A stretch of 64,000 nucleotides of DNA from Thermodesulfovibrio sp. 3907-1M (GCF_040450955.1 NZ_CP144373.1:748001-812000), one strand, 5' to 3'. Shown: positions 52,806 to 63,104, counted from the stretch's first letter. Made by a program: numbers and translations. The notes: generated by a model from the letters alone, not told the origin.

Positions 52806-53663
52806 ATGTATAGCAATATTTTAGTAGCCTTTGATGGTTCAGATTTCAGCAAAGCTGCTTTGTTTGAAGCTATCAGATGGGTAAAAAATCATGGTGGTCA
52901 CATAATAATGGTTCATGCAGTATATTTTGACGAAGAAGAATTCATTATAAGTCCTGAACAGAGGGAACAAAGATTAATGCTGGGTAAACAGGTTTGTTAT
53001 CAGATGACACAGGAAGTTTCAGAGAAGTATAACATACAAGCAGAACTTATAATATGTGAAGGAGATGCTCCTGATGTAATTTTACAAGTAGCAGAAGACA
53101 AAAAAGCAGATTTAATAATTATGGGAACTTATGGTAAAAAAGGACTCAAGAAGCTTATCTTAGGTAGCACTACCTATAAAGTTATTGTTGAGTCCCCTGT
53201 AGATGTAATGGCGGTAAAAAAGACTTCTACATCTGATGAATTGAGTTATAGATCAATTCTTGTTGCCTTTGACGAATCTGAATACAGTAAAAAGGCTCTT
53301 CAAAGGGCGTGTGAACTTGCAAAAATAGAGAATGCTACAATTTCTGTAATTTATGTAATTCCAAAATACCAGGAAATGGTTGAGTTTTTCAGTACCGAAT
53401 CTATAAAACATGCTTTAATGGATGAGGCAAAAAAAATTCTTTCAGAAGCTGAGCAAATTGCTTCAAAATTTAATGTTCCTGTAAAAAAGATTGTTCATGA
53501 AGGTTCTATATCGGAAAAAATCGTTCAAATAGCTAATTTAATGCTTTGCGATTTAATCATTATGGGAACATATGGATGGAAAGGTGTTGACAAGGCAATC
53601 ATGGGTAGCAATGTAGAAAGAGTTATTATTAATTCATCTGTACCTGTAATAATTGTAAAATGA
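52806..53663 (+). CDS. Tandem universal stress protein, two ATP-binding domains
   Basis: This 285-residue protein has two USP domains in tandem (about 1-140 and 147-285). Both keep the ATP motif: GTYGKKGLKKLILGS in the first and GTYGWKGVDKAIMGSN in the second. Such proteins form nucleotide-binding dimers within one chain. GGAGG precedes the ATG. It overlaps the following single-domain USP by four bases. Confidence 0.9.
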   Translation: MYSNILVAFDGSDFSKAALFEAIRWVKNHGGHIIMVHAVYFDEEEFIISPEQREQRLMLGKQVCYQMTQEVSEKYNIQAELIICEGDAPDVILQVAEDKKADLIIMGTYGKKGLKKLILGSTTYKVIVESPVDVMAVKKTSTSDELSYRSILVAFDESEYSKKALQRACELAKIENATISVIYVIPKYQEMVEFFSTESIKHALMDEAKKILSEAEQIASKFNVPVKKIVHEGSISEKIVQIANLMLCDLIIMGTYGWKGVDKAIMGSNVERVIINSSVPVIIVK

Positions 53664-54076
53664 AAGGTTACAGAAAACTATTAATTGCAGTAAATGGTTC
53701 AAATGATGTTTTAAAATACGGAATAAAACTGGCAAAAGACGAAGGATGCTGGGTAACTATTTTAAAAATAATTCCACCATATGATGGAGATTTACATCTA
53801 ACGGGAATTAAAAATGTTTCCGATGTAATAAACAGCAATGTAAAGATTTTTTTTAATGAAGTAAAAGATGTTGCTGAATCTGAAAGAGCTTTAGTGAAAA
53901 TAAAAGTGCAAGAAGGTGATATTGAGGAAAAGATTCTGGAAGCTGCAGTTGAGGAAAATGTTGATTTAATAATTCTACAAGCAGAAAAAACCAATCCAAT
54001 TAAAAAGTTTTTTGGTAAAGACCTGATAAGTAAAATTATAAATCAAGCACCCTGTCCTGTTCTTGTTGTGAGGTAA
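53660..54076 (+). CDS. UspA-like protein without ATP motif
   Basis: This 138-residue single USP domain (YRKLLIAVNGSNDVLKYGIK at the start, CPVLVVR at the end) is the last gene of the operon. The nucleotide-binding glycines are missing; the region reads QAEKTNPIKKFFGKDLISK. It is probably a non-ATP-binding partner of the tandem protein. Its stop lies nine bases from the end of nuoN on the opposite strand, and no hairpin terminator is visible between them. Confidence 0.75.
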   Translation: MKGYRKLLIAVNGSNDVLKYGIKLAKDEGCWVTILKIIPPYDGDLHLTGIKNVSDVINSNVKIFFNEVKDVAESERALVKIKVQEGDIEEKILEAAVEENVDLIILQAEKTNPIKKFFGKDLISKIINQAPCPVLVVR

Positions 54077-54084
54077 TTTTCATT

Positions 54085-55461
54085 TTATATTAGAAACACT
54101 GGCAAAATTCCAAATAATATTATACCTGTTGCACAGATAACAATGGCTATCTCAAGGTCTTTTGAATAAATTGGCACAGGCGATTTCACAGGCTCTTTCA
54201 TATACATATACATCACAATTCTCAGATAGTAATAAGCTGAAACAACTGTAAAAAGCACAGCAATCACTACAAGCCATGTAAATCCTCCTCTTACAGCCTG
54301 AAGAAGTATGTTGAATTTAACTATAAATCCAGCTGTTGGAGGCACTCCTGTAAGTGAAAACATAAAAATTAGCATTGCCAGGGCAAGGGCAGGATGAAAT
54401 CTGTGAAGTCCTTTGTAGCTTTCAATATCCTCCTCGTTAAAAGCAATGACCATTGCAAAAGCTCCAATGTTCATGAAAGTATAAATCAATAGATAAACTA
54501 CAACAGCATTAAATCCTGTCTGTGTTCCTACAATCAATCCAATTATAATGTATCCTGCATGAGCAATGCTGGAGTAAGCAAGCATTCTTTTTATGTTTCT
54601 CTGAACAAGGGCAAAAAGATTCCCCATTACCATTGTGGCGATAGAAAGGACTATAAGAAAACTGCTCCAGTCAATGTAGTAGTCTTTAAAAATTTCAATT
54701 AAAATTCTACCGAAAGCACCCAGTACAGCTACTTTTGGTAGAGTGGATATAAAAGCAGTTACTGGAGTTGGTGCACCCTCGTATACATCCGGTGCCCACA
54801 TATGAAATGGAACAAGAGCTATTTTAAAACAAAGCCCGATTATGAAAAGTCCAAGACCTGTATAAGCCAGAACAACATGATTTGAAAGCGCTTTTATCAA
54901 AACTGAAAAATCTGTGGTATTTGTAGCACCATAAAGAGAAGCTATTCCAAAAAGCATAATTGCTGAAGATACTCCACCAAGCATGAAGTATTTAACTGCT
55001 GCTTCATTGGATCTCTTATCGTATCTTCTTATCCCTACTAAAACATATATACTCAGTGACATTAACTCAAAAGAAACAAAAAAGCTTATCAACTCTCTTG
55101 CAGATACAAGAAGCATCATACCAAGAGCAGAAAAGAGAATAAGGGCTATGCTTTCATTAAGCAGAATTAATTTTTCTTTTAAATAGGAATTAAAAACAAG
55201 AAGGGAGAGAACTGTTCCGATAATTATTATTAACTTTAAATAAACTGCCAGAAAATCATTCAAAAACATCTCCCCAAATGCCTTACCTTCAAAGCCCGGG
55301 ACAATCAAAACAAGAATAAGTAAAAATATTACAGAGCTCCACACTAAAATTTCATTTCTAATCTTTAACAAACCAGTAAGTAAAATCACCGATGCAAAAG
55401 CTGTAAGAACTATTTCAGGTAGCAGAGCAGTAAAATTCAAAGAAATCTGCGGTATATTCAT
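54085..55461 (-). CDS. nuoN: Complex I subunit N
   Basis: This 458-residue antiporter-like membrane subunit of NADH-quinone-type complex I has about 14 helices. PFHMWAPDVYEGAPTPVTAFI carries the conserved lysine-pathway region of the Nqo14 family, and LAYSSIAHAGYIIIG is the conserved helix-8 stretch. It pumps protons in the membrane arm. It is the last gene of the nuo operon and overlaps nuoM by four bases. Confidence 0.95.
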   Translation of the reverse strand: MNIPQISLNFTALLPEIVLTAFASVILLTGLLKIRNEILVWSSVIFLLILVLIVPGFEGKAFGEMFLNDFLAVYLKLIIIIGTVLSLLVFNSYLKEKLILLNESIALILFSALGMMLLVSARELISFFVSFELMSLSIYVLVGIRRYDKRSNEAAVKYFMLGGVSSAIMLFGIASLYGATNTTDFSVLIKALSNHVVLAYTGLGLFIIGLCFKIALVPFHMWAPDVYEGAPTPVTAFISTLPKVAVLGAFGRILIEIFKDYYIDWSSFLIVLSIATMVMGNLFALVQRNIKRMLAYSSIAHAGYIIIGLIVGTQTGFNAVVVYLLIYTFMNIGAFAMVIAFNEEDIESYKGLHRFHPALALAMLIFMFSLTGVPPTAGFIVKFNILLQAVRGGFTWLVVIAVLFTVVSAYYYLRIVMYMYMKEPVKSPVPIYSKDLEIAIVICATGIILFGILPVFLI

Positions 55462-57071
55462 CTCATAGCCCCCTGAGTCATCACATGATTAATTAGCTCT
55501 TTAACTGATTGATCTATAAAACTTAAAAAAGCATTTGGATAAAATCCTATCCAGAGCACTGCTACCAGAAGTGGAAAAAGAGTGAACATCTCTCTTGCGT
55601 TTAAATCTCCATAACCCTGTATGTGATGAAGAAACTCTGGATTGGTTTTTTCAAAAAAAACTCTTTGATACAGCCACAACATATAGGCTGCACCTATGAT
55701 TAATGCAGTAGCTGCAAGAACGCACATTAATTTCCATGCTTTGAATGCTCCAAGAAGTATTAGAAACTCACCAATAAATCCATTTGTTCCAGGAAGTCCA
55801 ATAGATGCGAGGGTAAAAGCCATAAAAAATGCCGAATAAGCAGGCATCACAGTGGCAACCCCTCCATAGTAAGCTATCTGACGGGTATGGGTTCTCTGAT
55901 AGACAATTCCAACACATAAAAACAAAGCTCCTGTAACAATTCCGTGATTGATCATCTGAAGAATTCCTCCCTGAATACCCTGCTGATTAAGGGTAAAAAT
56001 TCCAAGTGTTACAAATCCCATATGACTTACAGAACTATAGGCAATAAGACGCTTAAGGTCTTTCTGGACGAGACATATCAGTGCACCATAAATAATTGCA
56101 ATAACTGAAAGAATCATCATAAAAGGCTTCATCGCCAATGTAGCTTCTGGAAAGATTGGAAGATTAAATCTCAAGAATCCGTATGCTCCCATTTTGATCA
56201 GGATTCCTGCAAGAATAACGCTTCCTGCAGTTGGTGCCTCAGTATGAGCATCAGGAAGCCATGTGTGCACAGGCCACATGGGAACTTTGACTGCAAAGGC
56301 AGCAAAGAATGCCCAGAATAACCAGAGTTGCATTTTGTAAGGATAGGATGTTTTCATAAGCGTAAGAATATCTGATGTTCCTGTATGCAAATAAAGAACC
56401 ATAATTCCAACGAGCATGAGAACACTGCCAACAAAGGTATACAAAAAAAACTTTATGGCTGAGTAAATTCTTCTTGGTCCACCCCATACTCCAATGATTA
56501 AATACATGGGAATGAGCATTGCTTCCCAGAAGATGTAAAAAAGAAAAATGTCAAGGCTCATGAAAACACCAATCATAGCAGAGTGAGTAAGTAACACTGC
56601 AGAATAAAACTCCTTTATTTTTTTATCAATCTCTCTCCAAGAAACTGTTACACAGAGGATTGTAAGGAGACTGCTGAGTAAAATAAACAACACACTTATT
56701 CCATCTACGCCAAGAGAAAACTTAATTCCCCACTGCGGAATCCATAAATATTCTTCCCTAAACTGCATCTCATAAGTGGCTTTGTTAAAGGAAATGTATA
56801 AAGGAATGCTGAGGACAAACTCAATAATTGATATAGCAAGAGCCGAAAATTTGATTAATTCCTCTTTTTGTCTTGGAAGCACTGCTATAAAGGCAGCACC
56901 AGTAATTGGGAAGAAAATAAGAGTTGAAAGAACTGGAAAATGTAAATTATTTACTGCAGCTCCAAACATTAAAATAGCTCCACCAAAAAGTCCAATAAGC
57001 AAAAGTGAAATTAAGAGATGTTTTCTGAGCTCTGTGTTAATATCATTTTTAATTACTGCGTCTTCATGCAT
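55458..57071 (-). CDS. nuoM: Complex I subunit M
   Basis: This 537-residue antiporter-like proton-pumping subunit of the membrane arm has the diagnostic MWPVHTWLPDAHTEAPTAGS and RLIAYSSVSHMGFVTLGI. A hydrophilic N-terminal extension of about 18 residues (HEDAVIKNDINTELRKH) precedes the first helix. It overlaps nuoN by four bases, with nuoL 13 bases upstream. Confidence 0.95.
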   Translation of the reverse strand: MHEDAVIKNDINTELRKHLLISLLLIGLFGGAILMFGAAVNNLHFPVLSTLIFFPITGAAFIAVLPRQKEELIKFSALAISIIEFVLSIPLYISFNKATYEMQFREEYLWIPQWGIKFSLGVDGISVLFILLSSLLTILCVTVSWREIDKKIKEFYSAVLLTHSAMIGVFMSLDIFLFYIFWEAMLIPMYLIIGVWGGPRRIYSAIKFFLYTFVGSVLMLVGIMVLYLHTGTSDILTLMKTSYPYKMQLWLFWAFFAAFAVKVPMWPVHTWLPDAHTEAPTAGSVILAGILIKMGAYGFLRFNLPIFPEATLAMKPFMMILSVIAIIYGALICLVQKDLKRLIAYSSVSHMGFVTLGIFTLNQQGIQGGILQMINHGIVTGALFLCVGIVYQRTHTRQIAYYGGVATVMPAYSAFFMAFTLASIGLPGTNGFIGEFLILLGAFKAWKLMCVLAATALIIGAAYMLWLYQRVFFEKTNPEFLHHIQGYGDLNAREMFTLFPLLVAVLWIGFYPNAFLSFIDQSVKELINHVMTQGAMR

Positions 57072-57084
57072 ATTTCAACTCCCT

Positions 57085-58986
57085 TCAAAATTTTCCAAAA
57101 CAGAAAACTATCAGAGCAAAAACAATTAATCCTGCAATCATAAATATGGCATACTGTTGAAGTTGTCCTGTTTGAATAGGTCTTATGTAAGAGCCAGCTT
57201 TATAAATTAAATTGGGAAGACTATTTACAATTCCTTCTATTATCTTTATGTCTGTAAATTTTTCAATTATTTTATCAGCAATCCATAAAGTTGGTCTTAC
57301 AAAAATGAAGTTATAAATTTCATCAACATAGTATTTATTCCACAGAATTCTATATACTCCTTTGAAAGACTCTGTCAGCTTTTCCGGGACATCAGGCTTT
57401 AAAATATACATGTACCAGGCGATGAATATTCCCGATAAACCTGCAATAATTGAGACTGCCATTACAAATTTTTCATATCCATGAGGCACTGCAATCCCTG
57501 GCTCGCTAACCAGAGGTTCAAGAAAGTGAGGAACTGAAAAGTATCCAACAAAAATTGAACCAACTGCAAGAACTACCAGAGGAACAGTCATTATTGGAGG
57601 TGATTCATGGACATGCCTGAATTCATCATCAGAACCCCTGAACTTCCCATGAAAGGCAACAAAAACAATTCTGAATGTATAAAATGAAGTCAATGCAGCA
57701 GTGATTGTTAAAAGAATCCAGACAAATTTTCCATACGGCTTAGCATAGGCAAAGGCATACCACAGAATCTCATCTTTACTAAAAAATCCAGAAAGTCCCG
57801 GAATTCCTGAAATAGTTAAAGCTGCTATTAAAAATGTAATGTATGTAATTGGCATCTTATTTCTTAATCCGCCCATCTTATATATGTCAAGTTCACCAGC
57901 CATTGCATGCATTACACTTCCTGCACCAAGAAACAGCAGAGCTTTAAAAAAAGCATGGGTATAAAGATGAAATATACCAGCACCATACGCAGCAACTCCA
58001 CAGGCAGCAAACATGTATCCAATCTGGCTAATTGTTGAATAAGCAATGATTCGCTTCATATCCCTCTGAACAACTCCTATTGTGGCTGAAAAAAATGCTG
58101 TTACAGCACCTGTGATTGCTACAACTGTCAGGGCAGTCTCTGAAAGACTGTATAGAGGACTTAGCCTTGTTACCATAAATACTCCAGCAGTAACCATTGT
58201 GGCAGCATGAATAAGAGCACTTACTGGTGTTGGACCTTCCATGGCATCGGGAAGCCATACATACAGTGGAATCTGAGCTGATTTTCCAACAGCACCGCAG
58301 AAAAGAAGAAGGGCAATTAAAGTTATAAGGTCAACATTCCAGCCAAGCAGGTTTACAGTCTGTCCCTGAAGCCCCGGGATTTTAGGAAATATATCTGTGT
58401 AATTTAAAGCATGTACATTAATAAAAAGAAGAAATATACCGAGAGCAAAACCAAAATCCCCAACTCTGTTTACAATAAATGCTTTTTTGCCTGCATCAGA
58501 GGCGGATTTTTTCTGATACCAGAAACCGATTAAAAAGTATGAACATAGTCCAACAGCTTCCCATCCAAAATAAAGCATAACAAGATTGTTTCCCATTACA
58601 AGCATAAGCATTGAAAACACAAAGAGATTGAGATAGGCAAAATATCTTGCGTATCCCGGATCTCCGTGCATGTATCCAACAGAATAAATGTGAATTAGCC
58701 AGCCAACAAAGCATACTACAAAAAGCATTACAGCAGTAAGCTGGTCTATCAGATATCCAAAACTTATTTTTAAATCATCAGATAAAATCCATGTATAAAC
58801 ATTGTATTCAATTGCTTTCCCCTGATAAACCTCTGCTATTGCAAAAAGTGAAACAATTAAAGAGCCAAGTATGCAGAGAGTTCCTACCCAGCTTACCCAT
58901 CTGGTACTGACAAATCTTCCAAAAAGAATGTTAAAAAGAAAGCCTGAGAGAGGAAGTAAAAGAATCAAAATATAGTATTCTTTCAT
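57085..58986 (-). CDS. nuoL: Complex I subunit L
   Basis: This 633-residue largest antiporter-like subunit has 16 or so helices and the long lateral helix at the C-terminal end. PLYVWLPDAMEGPTPVSALI and RIIAYSTISQIGYMFAACG are the signatures. It lies one base after nuoK and 13 before nuoM. The length is normal, so the lateral helix HL is retained. Confidence 0.95.
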   Translation of the reverse strand: MKEYYILILLLPLSGFLFNILFGRFVSTRWVSWVGTLCILGSLIVSLFAIAEVYQGKAIEYNVYTWILSDDLKISFGYLIDQLTAVMLFVVCFVGWLIHIYSVGYMHGDPGYARYFAYLNLFVFSMLMLVMGNNLVMLYFGWEAVGLCSYFLIGFWYQKKSASDAGKKAFIVNRVGDFGFALGIFLLFINVHALNYTDIFPKIPGLQGQTVNLLGWNVDLITLIALLLFCGAVGKSAQIPLYVWLPDAMEGPTPVSALIHAATMVTAGVFMVTRLSPLYSLSETALTVVAITGAVTAFFSATIGVVQRDMKRIIAYSTISQIGYMFAACGVAAYGAGIFHLYTHAFFKALLFLGAGSVMHAMAGELDIYKMGGLRNKMPITYITFLIAALTISGIPGLSGFFSKDEILWYAFAYAKPYGKFVWILLTITAALTSFYTFRIVFVAFHGKFRGSDDEFRHVHESPPIMTVPLVVLAVGSIFVGYFSVPHFLEPLVSEPGIAVPHGYEKFVMAVSIIAGLSGIFIAWYMYILKPDVPEKLTESFKGVYRILWNKYYVDEIYNFIFVRPTLWIADKIIEKFTDIKIIEGIVNSLPNLIYKAGSYIRPIQTGQLQQYAIFMIAGLIVFALIVFCFGKF

Positions 58987-58987
58987 C

Positions 58988-59290
58988 TTAGTCCCTCAAT
59001 TTATTAATCTCATCAGAGTGATTTATTCCTGTATTTCTGACAAGAGCAAGAACAATGGCAAGACCAACAACAGCTTCACATGCAGCAATAGCTATTGAAA
59101 ATAAAACAAAAATCTGACCCTGGAGATTAGCATTGTAAAAGCTAAAAGAAGCAAAAGCAATATTTACGGCATTAAACATAATTTCAAGACACATGAGCAT
59201 TACAATCAGGTCTCTCCTTATGATAAAACCTATTAAACCTATACTGAAAACTGTAGCACTCAGGATTAAATACCAGCTAAGAGGCGTCAT
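58988..59290 (-). CDS. nuoK: Complex I subunit K
   Basis: This 100-residue membrane subunit has three helices and the conserved glutamates in MLMCLEIMFNAVNIAFASF and AACEAVVGLAIVLAL. It is part of the E-channel region linking quinone reduction with proton pumping. It overlaps nuoJ by four bases. Confidence 0.95.
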   Translation of the reverse strand: MTPLSWYLILSATVFSIGLIGFIIRRDLIVMLMCLEIMFNAVNIAFASFSFYNANLQGQIFVLFSIAIAACEAVVGLAIVLALVRNTGINHSDEINKLRD

Positions 59291-59799
59291 CTGCCCTCCC
59301 TGTCAACAGGAGTCTTTTTGGCAATAATAATTCCACCTATAAGTGCAACGAGTAAAACTAAAGAAAGTATCTCAAATGGCAAAAGATAATAAGAAAATAG
59401 AAGCTTACCAAGTGAAGTCGTATCAGACTTAATTAAAACATTTTCCCCGGATTTTACATGGTTTAGAAAAATATAAAGACTCACAAAAAATATGATACCT
59501 GTAGCCAGTCCAGCAGTAGAAAATTTTACAAATCTTTTATGTCTCAGCTCTTCCTTGATATTCATTACCATTATAGCAAAAACAAACAAAGCCAGAACTC
59601 CTCCTACGTAAACAATAATCTGAATAACCATTAAAAACTCAGCATTTAAGAAAAGAAATACTGCTGCCACATGAAGAAGAAAAATCAATAAATAAAAAGC
59701 ACCGTGAATGATATTTCTGGAGGCAATTACAGCGACACTTAAAATACAAAGGCTTACAAAAAAATATATGAAAAAAGCATGCTCAACTGCTGGATTCAT
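59287..59799 (-). CDS. nuoJ: Complex I subunit J
   Basis: This 170-residue membrane subunit has five helices. IQIIVYVGGVLALFVFAIMV is the signature helix 3 that undergoes the pi-bulge transition in complex I. It overlaps nuoI by 17 bases and nuoK by four. Confidence 0.93.
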   Translation of the reverse strand: MNPAVEHAFFIYFFVSLCILSVAVIASRNIIHGAFYLLIFLLHVAAVFLFLNAEFLMVIQIIVYVGGVLALFVFAIMVMNIKEELRHKRFVKFSTAGLATGIIFFVSLYIFLNHVKSGENVLIKSDTTSLGKLLFSYYLLPFEILSLVLLVALIGGIIIAKKTPVDREGR

Positions 59800-60385
59800 C
59801 CGATTCCTCCTTTTTTATCTCAACAAACCTTTTAATTGGAATAGGTTTTTGTTCTCTCTTTGTCTTGGGCCACCTTGATGGGTCTATTCCTGGAGGTTGC
59901 CAAAACTTATTGAAATAAACATCATAGGGCCACTTACTTGCAAATTCATCCCAGTTTTTAAGGAGCTGTTCTTTGTTAAAAATCAGATTTTTTCTCATAT
60001 AGTCAGAATATTCAAAATCCTCTGTCAGCACCAAAGCACATACTGGACAGGCTTCCACGCAATAGGCACAGAATATACATCTTGAGGCATCAATAACATA
60101 GTCTGTTACAATCATTTTATTTTCTGTTTTTTCTCTTTTAATGTAAATACATCTTGACGGACATACACTGGTACATCTCATGCATCCAATACATTTTTCA
60201 TTTCCTGTAAAAGGGTCTCTTACAAGAGCGTGTCTGCCTCTAAATCCGGGATAAATTTTTCTTCTTTGAAGAGGATACTGAATTGTTACAGGTTTACTGA
60301 AAAGCATCCTCAATGTAAGAAAAAGTCCTTTAAATATTTCAATCAGAAAAATCTTATTTATAATTTCTCTCAGTTTCATAGGCAT
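59783..60385 (-). CDS. nuoI: Complex I subunit I, two 4Fe-4S clusters
   Basis: This 200-residue connecting-arm subunit has two complete 4Fe-4S motifs, CIGCMRCTSVCPSRC and CIFCAYCVEACPVCA, which pass electrons to NuoB. The N-terminal TIQYPLQRRKIYPGFRGRHAL is conserved. A basic and proline-rich C-terminal extension (about 40 residues) makes it longer than many homologs. With no nuoEFG, it is the likely docking region for a ferredoxin donor. Confidence 0.94.
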   Translation of the reverse strand: MPMKLREIINKIFLIEIFKGLFLTLRMLFSKPVTIQYPLQRRKIYPGFRGRHALVRDPFTGNEKCIGCMRCTSVCPSRCIYIKREKTENKMIVTDYVIDASRCIFCAYCVEACPVCALVLTEDFEYSDYMRKNLIFNKEQLLKNWDEFASKWPYDVYFNKFWQPPGIDPSRWPKTKREQKPIPIKRFVEIKKEESDESSS

Positions 60386-60386
60386 C

Positions 60387-61388
60387 TCACAAATAATACT
60401 TGAAAATTGAAGTCACCAAAATGTTAAATAAAGCCAGGGGAATTAAAACCTTCCATCCAATTGCCATTAGCTGGTCATATCTGTATCTTGGCAAAGTACC
60501 TCTCAGCCAGAAAAACAGAAATATGTGAAAGTAAACCTTCAAAAGAAACCACACAATGCCTGGAATCAATCCAAGAGCTGGTAAAGCTTTTAATAAAACT
60601 GGTGGTATTGTCCATCCTCCCCAGAAGCATATTGTGGCAAGAGCAGACATACAAAACATTGCAAGGTATTCAGCAAGATAAAACAGGGAAAATCTTATTC
60701 CAGAGTATTCAACAAAATATCCTGCGACAAGTTCTGTTTCTGCTTCTGGTAGATCAAAGGGAAGTCTATTAGTTTCTGCAAGCATAGCAACAACAAAAAC
60801 AAAGTATCCAATAATCTGCGGAAATAAAAACATCCCATACCAGTATTCACCTTGTTTATTAACTATTTCAGTTAAATTAAAGGACTCTGCCATTAAAATA
60901 ACACCAACAAGACTTAAACCAAGAGCAACTTCATAGCTTATCATCTGCGCTGCTGAACGAAGACTGCCTAAGAAAGCATACTTTGAGTTTGATGACCATC
61001 CTGAAAAAATTATTCCATAAGTTCCAATTCCTGCAATACCAATCACATAGAGTAAACCCACATTTATATCTGAAATAACCCAGTTTTTATTCACAGGAAT
61101 TACAGCAAAGGTGCTCAAAGCTGCAGTGAGACTTATGAGAGGCGCTATTCTGAAAATCGCTTTATCTACTTTTGTCGGAATGATATCTTCCTTAAATATA
61201 AGCTTAACAACATCTGCAATTGGCTGGAGTAATCCATGGGGACCAACAAGCATGGGACCAAGCCTCAGTTGAATATGTCCTATCACCTTTCTTTCAGCAT
61301 ATGTAGCATATGCAACATGAAGCATAAGAATTCCAAAATAAATTAATGTCTTGAAAGTCGTTATTAAAATAATATAAACGGTTTCCAT
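60387..61388 (-). CDS. nuoH: Complex I subunit H
   Basis: This 333-residue membrane subunit at the heel of complex I forms the quinone chamber. LGPMLVGPHGLLQPIADVVK and RLPFDLPEAETELVAGYFVE are diagnostic. It has eight helices and normal length. It shares one base with nuoD. Confidence 0.95.
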   Translation of the reverse strand: METVYIILITTFKTLIYFGILMLHVAYATYAERKVIGHIQLRLGPMLVGPHGLLQPIADVVKLIFKEDIIPTKVDKAIFRIAPLISLTAALSTFAVIPVNKNWVISDINVGLLYVIGIAGIGTYGIIFSGWSSNSKYAFLGSLRSAAQMISYEVALGLSLVGVILMAESFNLTEIVNKQGEYWYGMFLFPQIIGYFVFVVAMLAETNRLPFDLPEAETELVAGYFVEYSGIRFSLFYLAEYLAMFCMSALATICFWGGWTIPPVLLKALPALGLIPGIVWFLLKVYFHIFLFFWLRGTLPRYRYDQLMAIGWKVLIPLALFNILVTSIFKYYL

Positions 61389-62581
61389 TATCTATCACAC
61401 TCTCCCAAAACTATGTCTATTGAGCCTATGTTCGCTATAACATCTGCTACTAAAGAGCCTTCACATAATTTTGGCAACACTCCTGCATGAACAAAAGAAG
61501 GTGCACGAACTCTCATTCTGTAAGGCTTTGAAGAGCTATCACAAACAATGTAAAATCCAAGCTCTCCACGGGGAGCCTCTACTGAGGCATAAACTTCTGT
61601 AAATTTTTGAATAAACTCCTGAATTTGTTTATCTTCAGTGTATATCTCAAAAATAATATCTTTTTTATCAATCTTAAGAGGAGATTCAGGCATCCTTATT
61701 CTTAAAGCATTCTCAGCAAGAATAGGACCTTCTGGAAGTTTTTCAATGCACTGTTTTATGATCTTTGCTGATTGTCTGAACTCAAGCATTCTACAACGAT
61801 ACCTGTCATAGATATCACCATTTTTACCAACTGGAACTTCAAACTCCACTTTATCATAAGCATCGTATGGGAAAAATTTTCTCACATCATAGTAAACACC
61901 AGAACCTCTCAGTGTGGGACCTGTAAGTCCCCAGTTTATAGCTTCTTCTGCAGTAATTACTCCAACTCCCTTTGTTCTTTTTAACCACACTCTATTACGG
62001 TCAATTAATGTCTCATACTCTTCAACTTTTCCTGGAAATTCCTCTGTAAATTTGTAAAGTTTATCAAGAAATTCATTATCCACATCACATCTGACACCGC
62101 CAACTCTTGGATAACTTACAGTTAGTCTTGCACCTGTTACCATTTCAAATAGTTCAAGAAGTGATTCTCTGTCTCGCATTGCATATAAAAATACTGTCAT
62201 TGCTCCAATGTCAAGTGCATGTGTTGCAATCCAGACAAGGTGGCTGCATATTCTTGCCATCTCAGACATCATTGTTCTTATAAACTTTGCTCTTTCTGGA
62301 ACATTAATACCAACAAGTTTTTCAACGGCAATACAAAAACCCACATTGTTTACCATACTTGAAAGATAATCCAGCCTATCAGTAAGTGGAAGAGACTGAA
62401 CATATGTTAAATCCTCAGAGAGTTTTTCAACTCCTCTATGTAAGTAACCAATATAGGGAGTACATTTTCTAATCACCTCTCCTTCAAGTTCAAGAATAAG
62501 CCGCAAAACTCCATGAGTTGCTGGGTGCTGAGGTCCCATATTTACCACAAGTTCTTTTACTGTTTTAACTCTGTTCTGCAT
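61388..62581 (-). CDS. nuoD: Complex I subunit D, 49-kDa type
   Basis: This 397-residue subunit forms the quinone site with NuoB and Nuo[20 protein letters not shown] is the N-terminal signature, with the quinone-contacting His near its end, and DPxxC-like metal ligands of hydrogenases are absent, as expected for a Nuo protein. Nuo C and D are separate genes here, not fused. It overlaps nuoC by 17 bases. Confidence 0.95.
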   Translation of the reverse strand: MQNRVKTVKELVVNMGPQHPATHGVLRLILELEGEVIRKCTPYIGYLHRGVEKLSEDLTYVQSLPLTDRLDYLSSMVNNVGFCIAVEKLVGINVPERAKFIRTMMSEMARICSHLVWIATHALDIGAMTVFLYAMRDRESLLELFEMVTGARLTVSYPRVGGVRCDVDNEFLDKLYKFTEEFPGKVEEYETLIDRNRVWLKRTKGVGVITAEEAINWGLTGPTLRGSGVYYDVRKFFPYDAYDKVEFEVPVGKNGDIYDRYRCRMLEFRQSAKIIKQCIEKLPEGPILAENALRIRMPESPLKIDKKDIIFEIYTEDKQIQEFIQKFTEVYASVEAPRGELGFYIVCDSSSKPYRMRVRAPSFVHAGVLPKLCEGSLVADVIANIGSIDIVLGECDR

Positions 62582-63104
62582 TTTCCTTCCAAGCCTTTGC
62601 AGCTTCTTTTAATTCTTTATATGCTTCCCATTCTTTATCTCCCAAGTCACTTCTTACAGGATAATCCTTTCTTAAAGGAAATCCATTCCAGTCCTCAGGC
62701 ATAAGAATTCTCCTGAGGTCTGGATGTCCTATAAATTGTATACCAAACATATCAAAACATTCTCTTTCAAACCAGTTTGCAGTTGCCCAGATATCAGTAA
62801 CAGAATCTATACAACATCCTTGCTCTGGCACCTGTGCCTTTATTCTTATTCTATGTCTGTGTTTAATTGACTGTAGATGATAAACCACATCAAAACGAGG
62901 CTCTCTAAAACCAAGATAATCAACTGCTGTAATGTCTATAAGATAGTCAAAATCCAATCCAGGAGTATTTTTTAAATAACCAAGAATTTCTTTTATTTTT
63001 TCTTTTTTTACTGTAATTGAACATTCATCTCTAAAACATACAAACCACAAAATTTCTTCAGGAAATCGTTCTTTAATCTTTTTTACTATCTCTGCATGAT
63101 TCAT
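62565..63104 (-). CDS. nuoC: Complex I subunit C, 30-kDa type
   Basis: This 179-residue peripheral-arm subunit has [20 protein letters not shown] and [20 protein letters not shown], the latter being the conserved family motif. The ATG at 63104 has AGAAGG seven bases upstream; a longer reading would begin inside nuoB without such a site. It overlaps nuoB by 32 bases and nuoD by 17. Confidence 0.93.
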   Translation of the reverse strand: MNHAEIVKKIKERFPEEILWFVCFRDECSITVKKEKIKEILGYLKNTPGLDFDYLIDITAVDYLGFREPRFDVVYHLQSIKHRHRIRIKAQVPEQGCCIDSVTDIWATANWFERECFDMFGIQFIGHPDLRRILMPEDWNGFPLRKDYPVRSDLGDKEWEAYKELKEAAKAWKENAEQS

